Positions 1 through 14,700 of a DNA stretch of 64,000 nt are shown one piece after another; position 1 is the first letter of the stretch, and each line of letters begins with the position of its first letter. The notes under the pieces are model-generated. The model was given only the letters and a program-made list of their open reading frames with translations. It was not told where the DNA came from and did not search any database. Source of the DNA: Enoplolaimus lenunculus (taxonomy: Eukaryota > Nematoda > Enoplea > Enoplida > Thoracostomopsidae). The stretch lies in contig JASANG010000850.1 of NCBI GenBank assembly GCA_030248215.1, forward strand, positions 62,001-126,000. Direction: 5' to 3'. The translations under genes and the position numbers were made by a program.

Positions 1-65
1 GTTTATTAAGTACACAGTTTGATAGATGAATTTTAGTATTTCTGTATGCTTTTAGAATTGTACTT

Positions 66-121
66 AGATTTCAGTCTAAATTAGAGGAACCGGAGATTTC
101 AGTCTAAATTAGAGGAACCGA
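66..121. repeat. Two-copy 28-bp tandem repeat
   Basis: Bases 66-93 and 94-121 are two direct copies beginning AGATTTCAGTCTAAATTAG, differing only at the last base. Confidence 0.9.
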
Positions 122-601
122 AGAACGGAACCCTATACAACTGGGATGGTAGTAGTCGGTCCGGTATCTTTGGCAATTTTTTGGAGAAATGAGGAAAATG
201 ACTTTTTTTGCAGGACGTGGAATATCCTACTGAGACTACGGCAAAAAACTTGTCGTGTTCGCTACGCTTGCTCGCAAACAACTTTTGGCTGACGAAATCC
301 CATTGTGAAATGATATCGTGGATTCGCCACTGAATATTATGGTTGAAGAACGCGCTTATAAACTGCAATATTTTTCAACTCAAAAAGTATGCTTGTTGCC
401 GTCGGCGGTTGCCAAGATTTGCATGCTACACTATTGAAATATATTAAATTTTTTATTGTCATTTTTTAGTAATATATAGATGTTAATTTCTACCAACCAA
501 ATTTTAATGCCGATTCCGGTAAACATTTACTGGAGGCGGAACCGGAAGGTGAAAAAATGCCGGCACTGGAAGCGGAATTCCGGTCGCATCGTGATATATG
601 T

Positions 602-991
602 CAGGGTGCAACCGGAATTACAATTTACCGGAACCGGAATTTGAAAATTTTACCGGAACCGGAAATGGAACCGGGAAGTGAAAAATGCATTTCACCAAAA
701 ATTTCATTTTATTCCGATTTTTTTCTCTATTATTTGTGAAATAACCTTAGTCGAACATAGGTATTTATTTTATTTGTTGTATTTTAGATTTTCGTCGTCG
801 ACTGAAGTGAAATCCACCATCATTGGCTTATATTTGGAGTACAAGTGGCTTTCAAAAGAGATTCTTAAAAATTAGCAAAGTTAAAAAACGGCCAAATTAT
901 AACACCGGAATTTTTAAATCCGGTAAAAATTTACCGGAACCGGAACCGGAAGGTGAAAAAATGCCGGAACCGGAATTCCGGTTGCACCCTG
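602..991. mobile_element. F2 hAT-like MITE
   Basis: The ends are CAGGGTGCAACCGGAATT and its inverted counterpart (TTCCGGTTGCACCCTG). The body has clustered CCGGAACCGG motifs near both ends and no coding capacity. Related fragments lie at about 430-590. The CAGGG ends, and the 8-bp duplications seen at other copies of this family, fit the hAT superfamily. Confidence 0.8.
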
Positions 992-1277
992 AATATGTAT
1001 ATACGTATGATTCAGCTGTTAGGGCAGAAGCTGTGTTCCGTTGGTGTATTTGACGCTGTTACTGATAACAAATTTTGATTTTTATACAAACAAAGTTTTA
1101 CTTTTGTGAACTGTGATCTGTATTATAGATAATTCAGGGGTTTGCCAGCTAAGATTACTTGTCTGTATCTAAGCTTAGTTCACCAGTATGAATAATGTGT
1201 TACTGTGGCATAACGTTTACATATTTCTAGTGCTTTTGGTGACTGGTTTGCGGTGCAATGCTGGAATAAGGTTTTAG

Positions 1278-1530
1278 TTTGGACCAATTTCGAGGTTTCA
1301 CAATTCGTCGCCCGACAACTTGTCACTCCACAGTGTCCTAAATCCCATGAATGCTTCTAAGCATAATCCTAAGTGTAAGCCTAAGCCTAAGCCTAACTTT
1401 ACGCATAATGGTGGGCGACGAATTGTCGTGTCGGTGAAATTTCCGGGTTACAAGTTGTCGGGCGACGAATTGTCGTAGATTCGTTTTGTCGGTTGTCGAC
1501 AGTTTAACAAAAGTCAGTAATTGGTCCAGA
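1278..1530. mobile_element. F10 MITE with CGACAATTCGTCG-type inverted arms
   Basis: Starts TTTGGACCAATT and ends AATTGGTCCAGA, the inverse. The arms repeat TTCGTCGCCCGACAACTTG and its complement. The core (about 1355-1400) is a GCCTAA-like tract. A diverged relative lies at about 22461-22615. Superfamily unknown. Confidence 0.6.
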
Positions 1531-1821
1531 ATGTGTTATGATTGGAGTCGTTGAGTGCTCTTGAACATTTGTGGGACCCAGAGTTGGCAACTGGGATGAC
1601 CCAAAAACTAATTGTGGTTCAGGACAACCTGTACTCCGACTGGAACATAAATTAATCTGATTGGATAATGTTAAATGAAACAAGATTTTTGTACGATATC
1701 ATTGGCTGATGGCTTTTTTGTTTTAGTTGTTGAATGAGTTTGTCTTGAACAACAATCGGTTGTTAAGATGTATCAATTCTCAACTGGAACAAATAGCGAG
1801 GATTCGAACATGAACGTAGTT

Positions 1822-2105
1822 TTACCGGAATAGGAACAGGAACAAGAATTGAATTTTTTTTGATTGAACCAGGGACAGGAACTGGAATGTGAAATAATTA
1901 TTTTTATCACCGAATTACTGATGGACTTTTTAGAAAACTAGCCAATAAATGGCTGAATTGGGCCGCTTATTTTATCATCAGGTCTTGTCGAACGGGCAAA
2001 ATTGAACTAATTATTGTTAAAAGACTCGTTTCGAAATAAATAATATTTTGCAAAGACAAAGTTTTCAATATTTAAATGATAGGAACAGGAACATGAATTG
2101 AATTT
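1822..2105. mobile_element. F2-related fragment (GGAACAGG variant)
   Basis: Rich in GGAACAGGAAC motifs with a middle part matching the element at 5614-5996 (GAATTACT, TTTAGAAAACT). Both ends are worn. Confidence 0.45.
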
Positions 2106-2212
2106 TTGCACTAATTTTGATGGAAGCCAGACAAATACGAGTTGCAGACGCGACATGTATACGTTTTCTATGTATTGGCTATTGATTCAATCATTAGCTG
2201 TACCCAATATAT

Positions 2213-2616
2213 CAGTGATCGACCAGATATCCGGTTCCGGTTTAATACCCGGCACAATCCGACATTCGTATTCGGTTCCGGTATCCGGTATAAACCTGCC
2301 GGATACCGGATATTTGTTGTTGTGGTTCCTAGTATCATAAAACTATTTTTGTACGTTAAAATACCACATAGATATTTTGAAGTGACTGCAATTCCGAGCA
2401 ATTCATAAATGGACACTGACATGGAAAGAAAAATCGAAACCAAAAATTAATCTTAAAGCCATAAATATATAGTTTTGCACGACTCAAATACTTCCAACAG
2501 TGTACAAATTTAAATCCTATATCCGGTTAACATCCGGCTCCGGTTCCGGTTCAAAATTCACTACGTATCCGCTTCCGGTTCGGTATCTGGTGAAATTGAA
2601 ATCCGGTCGATCCCTG
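2213..2616. mobile_element. F11 MITE, possibly hAT-like
   Basis: The left end CAGTGATCGACCAGATATCC and right end GGTCGATCCCTG are inverted repeats. The interior has ATCCGGTTCCGG blocks near each end, as in F2. It lies about 90 bp upstream of the FGD-like start codon, so it may be in the promoter or 5' UTR. Confidence 0.6.
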
Positions 2617-2706
2617 ATATATAAGGATTTTGTATATTTACTTGTCCATTGTGATACAGTGCAATAAATTCAACGCTGAGTATAAATTAGGCTAAACCAA
2701 ACGGTA

Positions 2707-5700
2707 ATGGAAAACGCAAAACCTGGTCTGCCACCGAAACCAGCTCATCTTGCCAGGTAAGGATGTTTGGTACATATAATGTTGATATTTAAATTGTTTG
2801 GTTATTTTATTTATTTTTAAAATAATAATTCGAAATATTGCTGAATAAGCAAGAAATTTTGCTGTTAATTTTATGTTTCAATTTAAAATGCGTTGCTTTT
2901 GTCAAATTTAAGTTTTAGCTGTGAATTTGATATTTAATCTTATCACACTAGATTGTTGTCGTTTGAAATATATGAAAATCACAACAAAACGCTGCGGACA
3001 TGAAATTATTGGATTTTCCCAGGGTTTGCTGTATATACACACTACACAATATATGGATTGTGTATTTCCCCACTGCTAGACACCAAATGCAATTAACGTG
3101 TATCGTAGCACTTGTTGATAGTTATCGTAAGGGTTGCGCTATACTTGATGTCCAGCGACGTTCGTCAAAGTGCGTCACCCGTACGGCGCTGTCCGTCACC
3201 GTGCGGCGTCGTCCGTCACCTACGATACCGCACAGCGACGGAGGGTGACGGACGGCGTCGTTGCGCTATACCTTGTTGACGTCCGGCACTGTCCGTCACC
3301 ATGCGGTATCATGACTGACGGCGCCATATGGGTGACGGACGGTGGCGGACGTAGAGTATAGCGCAATCCTTATATGGTCTAACTTGGCAGGCTCGTACGG
3401 GCCACGGTACCGGGCCAACTTTAATACATGCCTTTAAGTAACAGGGTGCAAAGCGGAACTAGATTATACCGGGATCGGAATCGGAACAGCAAATTTGTAC
3501 CGGAATTCCTCTCGGAATCAGAATCGGAACTAAAAAAATTTTGTGACTGTTCTGATAATTTGTATTAACATATATAATACTGATGGTGTCTGTTTGCTGG
3601 CAACAATTTTCAAAAACGTGGCATGAACAAATTGGCGATGATTTTTTTTGGTTCTGCAAAGCTAAACTACAATCTATTATTTATAAGTGAACACATCGAA
3701 AGCAATTTAATAGATAAATGATACATAATTCTTATGCCCCATATCACAACAAATAGAATTAGAATTAAAATTTCAAAATTCCGATTCCGATTGATTGTGC
3801 AGTCGGAATCGGAATCAGAACTCGTTTTGAATAGGAATTCTTAGCGGAATCAGAATTCCGGTTGCACCCTGGTAAATAAATAGTGAGTTTCGTGTTGTTA
3901 TAATTATAAATTTTGGTCAATACGTCATCGTAGAAAACTTAATTTGGAAACTCTATCTCTCAGTGTAATTTTCCAAATGTTAACAGTATTTTGTAGTTTG
4001 ATTTTCGCTCATAAACAGTAATTATGTTGCTTTAGATGCCGAGACGAGCCGAATGTGTCCCAAACGTTGAAACCACCAGTTCCGCCGAAAAAAATATCGT
4101 TAACCGGTTCAGCGTCACCAAAGCTTCGTTTCGCCTGCCCTCCGGCAAGCGGAAACTCATCGGATTTCAATTTACTCCCTGATTCTAAGGTGTGGCATCC
4201 GAGACTCGGAGCAGCGAAAGAACTGGACGTGAGTTGCTCAAGCTCGACGACGTCTTATCGATTGAGTTCGTCGAGTGATACTGATAGTGGTATAAATGAT
4301 GCAAGTGTTGGCGTGCCGTCTTGTTCTGAATACGATAGCCGTAAGCCATTTCTCAACCATGAGCACGGACAGCTCGTGGAAACAGAGTTAGAATTGAATG
4401 AGAATTTAATGTCTGCGGGGCCTCCACCTTCGTCTGGGTGGAGTACGGACCGCAGGCTGCCGGCGTTAAGCCCGCCGTCTAGGCAAGGCAGGTTTGAAGG
4501 TCCGCCGGCGTTACCGAAAGTCCCTGCAAAATGTTTGACGATAAAGGCGATGGTTGGTAACAGCGATGGACCCATGGTCAAAAACAGTCCTAAGGTCGGT
4601 GACAACGATTTAAGTGTGTCCCCAAGTTTTCAAAGCGGTCAGAATGTTAGCATTGGCGAGTTGAAGCAACAGCTTGCCGCTCAGTTGGCATCGAACAGCC
4701 AGCGTGACCAGCAGCTCAATAGCAGATCGCACTTGCCAAACGGATTAGACTCGGGGGTTGTGAATACACAAACACTCGATAGGAAGACGTCGCAGAAGCT
4801 ACAGAGTATAGGCCAATCCACAGGTACAATGGCGTATGTGAAAAAACATAGTCAGGTTCAACAGTTAGCCGAGACATTGATTCGAACTCTTGACAAACGG
4901 CCGAGTGCTTCAAATCAAACCCGGGTTCAATCTCCGCCGGTTCCGACAAAGCCTTTGCTTAGCCCACTTTCGTTGAGCAATGATTTTCAAGCGAGTTCCT
5001 TAAAGCAACTGACTCCTGGTTTAAAGCCTCCAGCGGTTTCAAAGAAACCAGACGTAGTTGGTAAGCTTGGATCAAACAGTTCAGCGATGGCTAAGAACTG
5101 CAACGCAACAGGAACCGATTCAGCTAAATCGTCGAAATTTTATTTGCTCACCCAGAAATACGAAGATGATAGCCGGCGGCATAGTGAAATTGTATCCGAA
5201 ATACAAAAGAAATTAGCTCATATTATGACGGATTCGTTGGGTGCTGGTAAGTGTTATATTTCTATTCTGTTTTAAAATATATTGGTTTATTTGTTTAACC
5301 AAGAGTCGATAATAAGAGTGTGCAACTTCCAAAAGTACGCGTGATATAAAAAGTACCACCGCGCGTTATACCCCCTTATTTAGGGGGGGGGTCAACTGCA
5401 CACAGAACCCAGCTAAACTTAATTCAAGAATATAACCGGATAAGGTTTGCACTGTGTATCGCAACAGTATTTGCGCCTGCGTTCAAGGTTTCAACCCCCC
5501 CCCCCCCCCCCAAAATGAGGGGGTCTTATCTCACTTGTGATACGTGAGTAAGGTCGCATATTAACTTTGTTCATATTAAAATTTTAGACTTATGTTGTCT
5601 TCTTTATTTGCGGCAACAGGAACAGGAATTGAATTTTTTGCAGGAACCGGAACAGGAACAGGAACTGGAATTTGAAGCAATTTTTACTATCGAATTACTA

Positions 5701-8700
5701 TATATATTGGACTTTATAGAAAACTTGTCAAAACATAGGTTGAGCGAATTTTCAGCTGTTTCGTCATAAAGTTTCGCGAGAAATCATCAGAAATATAGTA
5801 TTGATTTGCAAAACTGTCATTAATTCGAAGTAACAATTTTTCAAAGACAAAGTTTGCCCAAAAATTATGATGATTATGAGTAATTTGCCCTAAAACCGTC
5901 CAAAAAATTCCGGTTCCTACATCTTTGAATGCAGCAACAGGAACACGAATTGATTTCATAAGAATTCCGGCCGGAACAGGAATTCCGTCTGAACCCTTGT
6001 TCCTTGTTATGACGGTGGTTGAAGTTTAGCGTTTATTTTGTTTAATTAAAAAAAAGTTATATATTAAGTACGTTTTCATTTAAGTCGACGACTTGAGTAA
6101 TTACTTTAGCATATAACAAACTTAAGTGAATACTTATGTAAGATTTTAGAAACTCATTAGAATAAAATTGTACTTTTCTTCTTGTCGCACTGGCACAGGT
6201 TTGATATTTTTTTGTTTATGTCCAAAAACGTTAAGTATTTACTTTCAGATTTTAGAAACCCCCGCCCGCCACCTACGTTTTTAGCAATAAAAAATTTGCA
6301 TAAAACAATTATTGTGTAATGTTTTTCAACTATCACAACAAAGCACGTGAGAATACCGGAATCAGTTGCTGATTTTGCTAGAACCTAAACCAAAATACTT
6401 TGCATAGAGATAGCAATTTTGGCCCATGTATAGAATAGGGCCGGAACAGTAGTATAAGCATATTCCTAAGCCTAAGCCTCAGCGTATGGATGAGCCTATT
6501 CCTAAGTCTAAGCAAAAAATTAGTCTAATGCTTAAAATGTTCTATACATGGGCCTATTTTTAATAAAGAAATAGGTACATGTACGCAGTTTACTGCTTGG
6601 GCGCATATTCTTAAATCAAGGTAGCACCTTAAGCGATTTTTGCAAGCGTCGGTGAGGTCAACTACACTCGTTCGCTTGCCAATAAAACTGGAAAATTTGG
6701 AAAATTATAATAAATTCAGTTATTATCCGTTTGTTAGTATGTTTGTTTCTCGTTGTTTCTTTGATATTATGCTGACATTGTGATATTTTATTATTTTTGT
6801 TTTTAGTTTCTAAACCCAGCAATTTGGTGCTGCCTGACAACAATGCAACAAATTCAGCATCATTTTCAAACACAAATGGTGACACCAAATGCGAAAGTGA
6901 GGCCAGTGTTTCAACGCCAGTAATTGATAACGTACGCTTTTCAGGTGTCTCAGGTAAGGGTTTTGGTGGTTCACGTATACTTAAAAGAGTGCAAACCAAA
7001 ATTGAGTTTTGCTGTGGATATCTGGTGAATTCGCTCCGGTTGTCCTGTTATTAAATCTGGTATGATTGCCGGAGTGTAGTATTTTGCAGTGTCTTCGATG
7101 TTAATTGTTTGTGTCAAAAATTGGGTGGCACTGTTAAAATGCTAATGTTTTTTGATTTGTCAAAGTTTGAGACACAGTCATTGGTGTAGCTAGAAAAAAT
7201 TTCGGGCTGGGCGTACACCAGAGTCTAATAACTGTTTCAGGTTACTTTAAATTTTTTTAAAATATGTTACAATGCGTATTTTTATTGCAGATTTTTCCAA
7301 TGATCAAACACAAAACGTAAGTTTTTTTAAAGTTCAATAAGTTAGCCTGTTTGCAACAGGGTAGGAACAACAGTCTGGGTTCAGTTTAATCTTGCTTCAC
7401 CGGAAGCAAACCGTGCTCGGAGTCAAATCATCCAAAATGTGGTTGTGAAACCAACCGAATCAGTAAACGACAGTCTTCTTTTCTAATAGCAGTATCGGGT
7501 AGTGTTACTGCGCAGACATCAAAAGATTTCAGTGTTTTTCAATTTGTTTCAGATTCATAGCGATGACAGTGTGGCAACAGCAGCGTCTACTACAACAGAT
7601 ATTTCGATGGATTCGCGTAGTTCTTGCTTGATCAGCCCAAATTCGGCTGGCAGAACGGTCAAACTGCGGTCGCAAGTTTTTAGACACGACTTCAGGTAAT
7701 TAAACGAATGTCTAAACGCTAAACGAACCCGTCAAAAGAAATTGAAACAGTCGTGAAGCAGTCCAGTGTAGGTTCGGTTTCTTTAGTTATTTTTTCCGAA
7801 GCGCAGTCTACTTGTCTGACGTTATCAGAGCCATGTCTTAGAGTAGCGAAATCTGCGAGTCATTTCGATCAGGTAGTGAGTGTGGACAAACGTGTTTTAT
7901 GTCGTTATATCCTTTTGGTTCTGCTCCGCACAATTTTAAAATTGAGCTTGTGCGAAGTCGAGCTCACAGCGCTGGGAGAGAATTGTTATAAAAATAGTGA
8001 AAATGAGCTATGGGAATAGCACAGACACCATTTACAGTTGTTTCTGGTGCAAACAAAATTAATCAGTGTTTACGGGGCATTTTGCTCAAAATTTTTAGTA
8101 TGGACTTTAACCATTTTTATTTGATTGGGTAAGCCAAAATCTTTGCGTAATATCTCTGACTAGAGATGTTTCGGGGACGGGGCCAGAGGGTGTCAGGGCC
8201 TGGACCGTACGGTATCGTGGACGGTACCAGAAGAATAATGTCCCGTGCCACAATTTAGCCAGAATCCAAACGAATCACTGTAAGCTTATTACATTAGCGT
8301 AGGCAAAATGTCGCGTGACACGATGTGATAAAAACGGTATCGTTCTCCCAGGTAAATTCTTACGCAAAAGATACATAAAATTTGAAGTTTAGTGTATTCT
8401 GCTGGACCCACCCCGGGTAAAATCTTGACTCCGGGACATCTCTACCTCCGACTAAGTAAAATATCGACAAACATTGAAATCTGACTTTTTATTGTACTTA
8501 AAACTCTGTCCGGCAGTATCTATTTAGGCGCAAGTCTTCGCATTCGAAAATTGATAAGTCACGGTGCTCGACGACTGATGTCGATGATCATTATCAAAAC
8601 GGCCGGATTATATCTTTCCCGAGCAGCTGTACAGAACCAGTTGATTTGCCCACGCCGTATTCCGAAAACGATCCTGATTGGGATATCCAGAGGTGTAGGG

Positions 8701-11700
8701 AGCTAGACGCCGCCGAGACTAGTATGCCAGACAAACCGCCGCGGCTACAGGATCCGCAAAATTCATTGGTATCTGATGCTCAGTCGCAGATGCTGTCGAA
8801 TTCCAGTGAGGTTCTTCGCAAAGATCGGTTATTGAAACGATTTAGACGTAAACGTGGTGAAATAATAGTTGCTGGAGCAAGCGGAAGTGCAACTAAATCA
8901 ACGCCTGGTATTCCGGTTGGATTGTCACCAGAAAAATGCCGTCAGCATTCGGATTCGTTTTTGCTGGTCAGGTAAGAACGAGATTTGGACAAAGACGGTG
9001 TATGAGTTGACTGTGGCTTTATAACTTCTTTCTTACCTAAAATTTCGAAGGATAAGTGAACTGGGTAGTGGAGGCAAAACCATAATGACCAAATATGGAG
9101 GAAAGTTTTTGGAAGCTTTTTGGCTAAAGGCTGATAATCGATCAGAGTGAATTTATTGCTGCTATAAATAGTCAACTAGTACGAATTTCGGTATTTGATG
9201 AAAAATAATTTTGTTTTTAGAACAAAATCGCCATACAGTGCAAATGCCAGCCACGGAAGTGAGCATCAACCGCCGTACCCCATGCGGCGACAACGATCGT
9301 GTGAATCAGCACTCGAGTCAGGAATTTATTCAATTTGCTCGTCGACAACAATGAGTAGCAACCGAACCAGTACTGTATCAACCGCAGAAATGACTGACCA
9401 ATCAGATGACGACACGGAATCAACAGTTAATGTGTACGATGTACCACCGGTGTTTGGGCTGAACAACCGTTTTATTGATCAGCGTGGATCGGGAGTAAGC
9501 GACAGCGGCGAATCAAAATCCAGTACATTGAAAGTGATTGATACAATGCCGAAATCGTCGTCGATGACGCCAGCTAATCAGCGTTCAGCGGAACGGCGTT
9601 TTGACAATTCGTCAGCGAATCAGATTGCGACAAATCGCGATGACTTTGATGATGATTGGACGGATAGCGATGCAGACGAAATGTGCAATGAAAGTGATAA
9701 TGATAATAATGATGACAATAATAATTATGAAAACAACATCGAAAACCATGATGCGACTGTCACGCATGATCAGTTAAGCAGCCAAGATAACGCATCGATT
9801 GTGGGAAACCAATATTTATTACCTGATCCACATACACCGACTGAGTTTATACAACGTGAAAAGAAACGGCGAAGCACGGTAAGGATTGTTAAACACATTA
9901 TTATTGTTATTATTATTATTATTATTATTATTAACCTTAAATGTCATTTTTTGATTATTCTGACACCTGGGTGTAGTATGCAGTCAGTAATGTGTTATAT
10001 TTAATCCTGGTTGCAATGAGTTGAACTCTACATTTTGTGCTTAATTGCATGTAATTCGTAGCTTCAGCGGAAGTTTTTCTGCATTTGGTACTTCAAAGAT
10101 TTGAAATAGTGAATGAATTTGCAAAGTTTACGCAGTATTTTGTTTCGAGTCGTTTTTGGATTTCGACACAGCTCAGTGTGTTTATGTGGACTGAAACTAG
10201 CGAATTGTGCTTGTTAAGGAGCCATTTTTCAATGAATATCAGTTTAGTTTTGTCGACAATTTTGCAATTTTTTGTTGCAAATTGTGTAATTAATACTATT
10301 ATAATGCAATTTATTGCAAAAATTTAATCAATTTTACTTTTTTTAGAGACGCAACGTTGATGTATGCCGTAAACTGGCTGAGGAATTTCGTGATACGGAA
10401 AATACTTATGTTCAAGCGTTAAAGCTTTTAGGAGAGGTATAGTAGTTTATGTTATTAATGCTTCAAAGTTGTATAGGAGTTCCTGTTTCAGAATTACCGT
10501 AAAAGTTCGATTGTTATTTGTTCCGCCTTCACAGGACGCAACAACCAGAATTGTTCGGTTTTGTGGCAAATTATATTGCCACAAACTGAACTAAGTGCTC
10601 AGTAATCGCGCTTGCGTCTGTGGTCGCGGTTTTACAATCGCAGTTGAAGTTTTGTTACTCGCGGCCAGTCGCGTTTTGAGATATGATTGCAGTTGTCTCA
10701 AGCCGTTGTATAACAGCGTCTACAACGATTGAAATATTAATTACCAGTTGTGGTTGCGGTTGCGGTTATTAAAAATTGGAACAGTACATAATTCGGTTTA
10801 AGGACAAACCGCAAGATGCCTTTCGTTTTTTTACACAAATTGTGCCAGACATTGTAGGTTTTTCCTTAACTCTTGGTTTTCTATTTTACTTATCGACGCA
10901 GACTGGAGCAGAACTCCTGTTCCTACTGAAACTTCGGTCAAAATTCAATTCTTTTTCCTGCCCATTGTTTAAGCTAAGTTCTAAATCTTATTATAACCCG
11001 GTTTAAAATTTGTATTAAAATTTTTTGATAGGTTTTTCCGAAATATATTCGTCAGTATGTGACAGAGTTGAATCGACCCGATGAAGAATTGACGGTTGTA
11101 GAAATTATTGAAAAACACTTGGCTTGTTTGACACCAATGCACGAAGATTTAGCTCGCGAATTTGATGAGCGTTTACAACAATGGTAAGTGTCAGTCAAAG
11201 TAGATTAAAACGGAACATCATTATAATGTCTTTTTACTAAGCAGCTAGAAAACAGGCGTGGGGGGTTGAGTTTCAAGCCTATGGATTCTTAAGTGAGCGC
11301 TGTGCAATCAAGCATGCAGCTAGCTTCTTCTGCTACTTTGATCTTCTGCTATATGTCGACACTAGAGTGTAACCGGAATTACAATTTAGTGTAAAAGGTA
11401 AAAATACATCTCGCCGAAAAATTCATTTTATTTTTTTCTATATTACTGGTAAAATAACCCTAAATCTACTGTATTTGAGATTTTCATTAACGTCGGAAGC
11501 GAAATCTACCTTGGACGATTCATTTTCCGGCGATTGTCAAGGTTTACATACTATAATAATGAAACTGTTTTATTTTTATCGTCATTTTTTAGTAAATCTT
11601 TAATTTCCATCGACCAAAATGTAACACCGGAATTTTTAATTACGGTAAATATTTACCAAACGCGGAGCCGAAAGGTAAAACAATGTCGGCTCCGGAACCG

Positions 11701-14700
11701 TATTTCCGCTTGCACCCACGTAAATAGGCTGCCACCTAGCATACCGCACACTAAAAAGTTAACCTTGATGTATGTGTCAAAGATATTGTTTCTTGCAGGG
11801 ACCAAAATAATCCTGATTTCATTTCTGCACTTGAAAAACGAATTCGATTTTTAAAATTAAGTCAACCGTTTTTGGAGAACAGTGAAACGTTGCAAAACGG
11901 CATTGTGGAATTATGCAAAAGTTCGACAGAATTTGATACCGCAGTCAAGTATTTTGATGTCAGTGGCAATATTCTTTATGACATAATACCTAAGTGGGGA
12001 GGTTTTGCGATAATCATAGCGGCAAAATTACGTAATTTGACACAGGCGAAAAATAGAAATCCTGCAAGGCAACTTGTACGTTTCGAACTAGCGCGTCATG
12101 AGCTTTGGCATTCAGTAAAATGTTTGCACTTGGTTTGTTTTACTTCTGTACAAATTTTTAGTTACACAATTGCAGAAGTTTGTCAGCTTGAAAACCTACC
12201 GCTAACTAGTGATAGATGCTGTTTGCATTTGTAAATACGGGCCTATATTCCAATGTTTCAAACTAAGAATTTTAAAATGATACAGTACACTATTTTTAGC
12301 GTTTTAAATTAGTTCGCTTTGTGTTTAGTTTTCCTGAAATTTATATGCACAGAAATTAGCAGGAACGAGCACATAAATTAGCAGGAACGACGCCTAAGTG
12401 TAATATAATTGGATCGAGGGCGTTTCGGTGTTGTTACTAAAGGTGTAAAATCGTTTTGTCAGAATTTGGAGTCTTGGTTGGCGGATAAACCACCTGTGTC
12501 GTCTAATAATTTATGTTGGCTTAGAAACTTTTTATTCGCACATTTCAAAGGTGTCTGATGTAGTTTCTGAATGGTGCAACCAATGTAAATAAAACGAAAA
12601 TATTTTGTTTTTGTTGTTTTAGCATCATCAGCTGGGACATCTCGCATTACGAGTAACACATTTAATGGCGTGTGTCCATCAACGCATTACACGATACGAT
12701 CTCTTGTTGCAAAGATATTGTAAGAAACTAGATAAACAGCTGCCTGAGTATACTCGTGCTCAAAGTAAGTTTTGGTCAATTTATTGTCTTCTGGATGGTC
12801 CGATTATAGTAGCCTGAAAACTTAACTGGTGCTTTCTGGTTCTCTTCTTTTCAAAACCAGTTTACTGTTAATGGCGTTGGTTTGAAGTCACAGAATTAAG
12901 TACCAGGAAAGACAATCCTAAACGTTTTGTAAGTACAAGGTTGTAAAGCATTATAGCAAATTATAGGTAAATTATAAGGTACATAAGTGCTATGCAGCAG
13001 TTCAAAACTTATGATGCTGAAAAAGTAAATGATTTAGTAAGCTTTGATTTTTTAGAATGTTACAAGACCTATTCGCATTTATACGCCACTGAAGTGGTTG
13101 CTGTTGTTGTTGTTCTTGTTCTTGTTCTTGGTGTTATTATTATTATTATTGTTGTTGTTGTTGTCGTCGTCGTTGTTGTTGTTTCGCTCAGTAGGCGAAC
13201 CATACAACTTCACAGATGCGGAATTCTATACATATCTCGTTCGACGCTTCTTGGTCGGAGTAATGGTTGTGGTTTATGTTTGTTGATATTTCAGACGCAT
13301 TGGTTGCTATTAAACAGGTGAATCAAGAAATTGAACGGTCATTGTCAGCAAGTGACAATATGCACAAATTAATAGGGATACAGCAACGCCTTATCGGAAC
13401 TGAATTTGAAGTTATCCAGCCTGGACGACGTCTTTTACGCGAGGGTGAACTTTTTGAGTTATCACGAAAACGGCCAACTCAGCGATCGTTATTTCTGGTA
13501 GGCTTCTGTAATTCAAATTTCATATCCTCATTGTTTTAAATTTTAGGCACGGTATGTCCATTGGTGTACGTATGGAGCCCTCGGTCCCTGCGCCGAATTT
13601 GGGGCTATACGGTACCATTAACGGTATCAGAAAAAACATTTTAAATTTGTAGTGGTTAGCCTAGGAAGCGCATGAAGTGTTCTATTTTTAAGGCGCATTA
13701 CATAAAACAGACGTCTGTGGAACTCTAGCTTATATTGTAAAGAGTGCAAAATGGGCAACAAACGCATTAACAATAACTTCACAACATAGTAGTATCAACA
13801 AAGATATAACGAAACCGGTACCGTACTCCCATACATGCTTACTCAAAAGGCACATAAAATTTGAAGTTTTGTGTACTTTGCTACCCTCGGACCCGGCTAA
13901 AATGTTGGCTAGGGACATCTCTGATGTGTATACTTATTTATATTACGCCCCCTCTCTGAAAATAATTTCGGTCTATGTTCCTGGCTATGAGGTAAACACT
14001 TACTGGTAAAAGCTATCGCTAACCAATCCAGAGGTCGAGTATTGATCTTAACAAGTCTCGGCTGTTTGTTGATTGTGTGTCATCGGCAGTCTACTATATT
14101 TCTTGATTTTACCAAGAGTGCATGATACCCTTTAACAAGAGTATGCAACTGGGTACATTCTATGTAGAAAAAAATGTACCCAGCGCGCGTTGCATTTTTG
14201 GCTTACCCCCCTTATTTTGGGGGGTGTCAAAATCTTCATAGATGCTGTAATTCTTGTGTTGTTTTCGTATACTGAAAAGTGGTTCGATTATATTTTCGGT
14301 GTTGGCTGACGGATACACGTGTAATGAACGTAAAATTGACCCCCCCCCCGAAAATGAGGGGGGGTAGGACCAAAACGCAACGAGTGCTGGTAGATTTAGT
14401 TCCATGCAAAACAGGGCGTTTTGCATACTCTTGTTTAAGGGATCATCCACCCTTGGTTTTACCAATAACTACTAATAATAAAAGCGATACGAGTGAACGA
14501 TTTTGTCATTTACTGAACTGTAATAAACAAACATCAATATAATGTTTTTTAATTTTAGTTTAACGACGTTGCGCTATACTGCAGGCCATTGGTTACCGGA
14601 CATTTGAAAGTTAAAGTTCGCGATATTATACCGTTGGATCATATTTATGAAGTAAGTCATTTATTTTCTTTTTGTTTTTAAATTAAATATTTTAATTTAA

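Larger units (their letters stand above)
1..2706. other. Region upstream of the FGD-like gene
   Basis: I see no host exon here. It holds a two-copy 28-bp tandem repeat (66-121), F2-type fragments (about 430-590 and 1822-2105), an intact F2 (602-991), an F10 element (1278-1530) and an F11 element (2213-2616). A TATAAATTA lies at 2681-2689, only about 20 bp before the ATG, so it is a doubtful TATA box. Confidence 0.6.

Noticed and set aside
601-991. CCGGAACCGG clusters as a CpG island or promoter
   Set aside because: The clusters recur at both ends of each F2 copy at many unrelated places and are part of the transposon.
7753-8019. An extra FGD-like exon
   Set aside because: The frame is open for 88 codons but lacks a suitable acceptor and donor, and exons 5 and 6 already join in frame across it.
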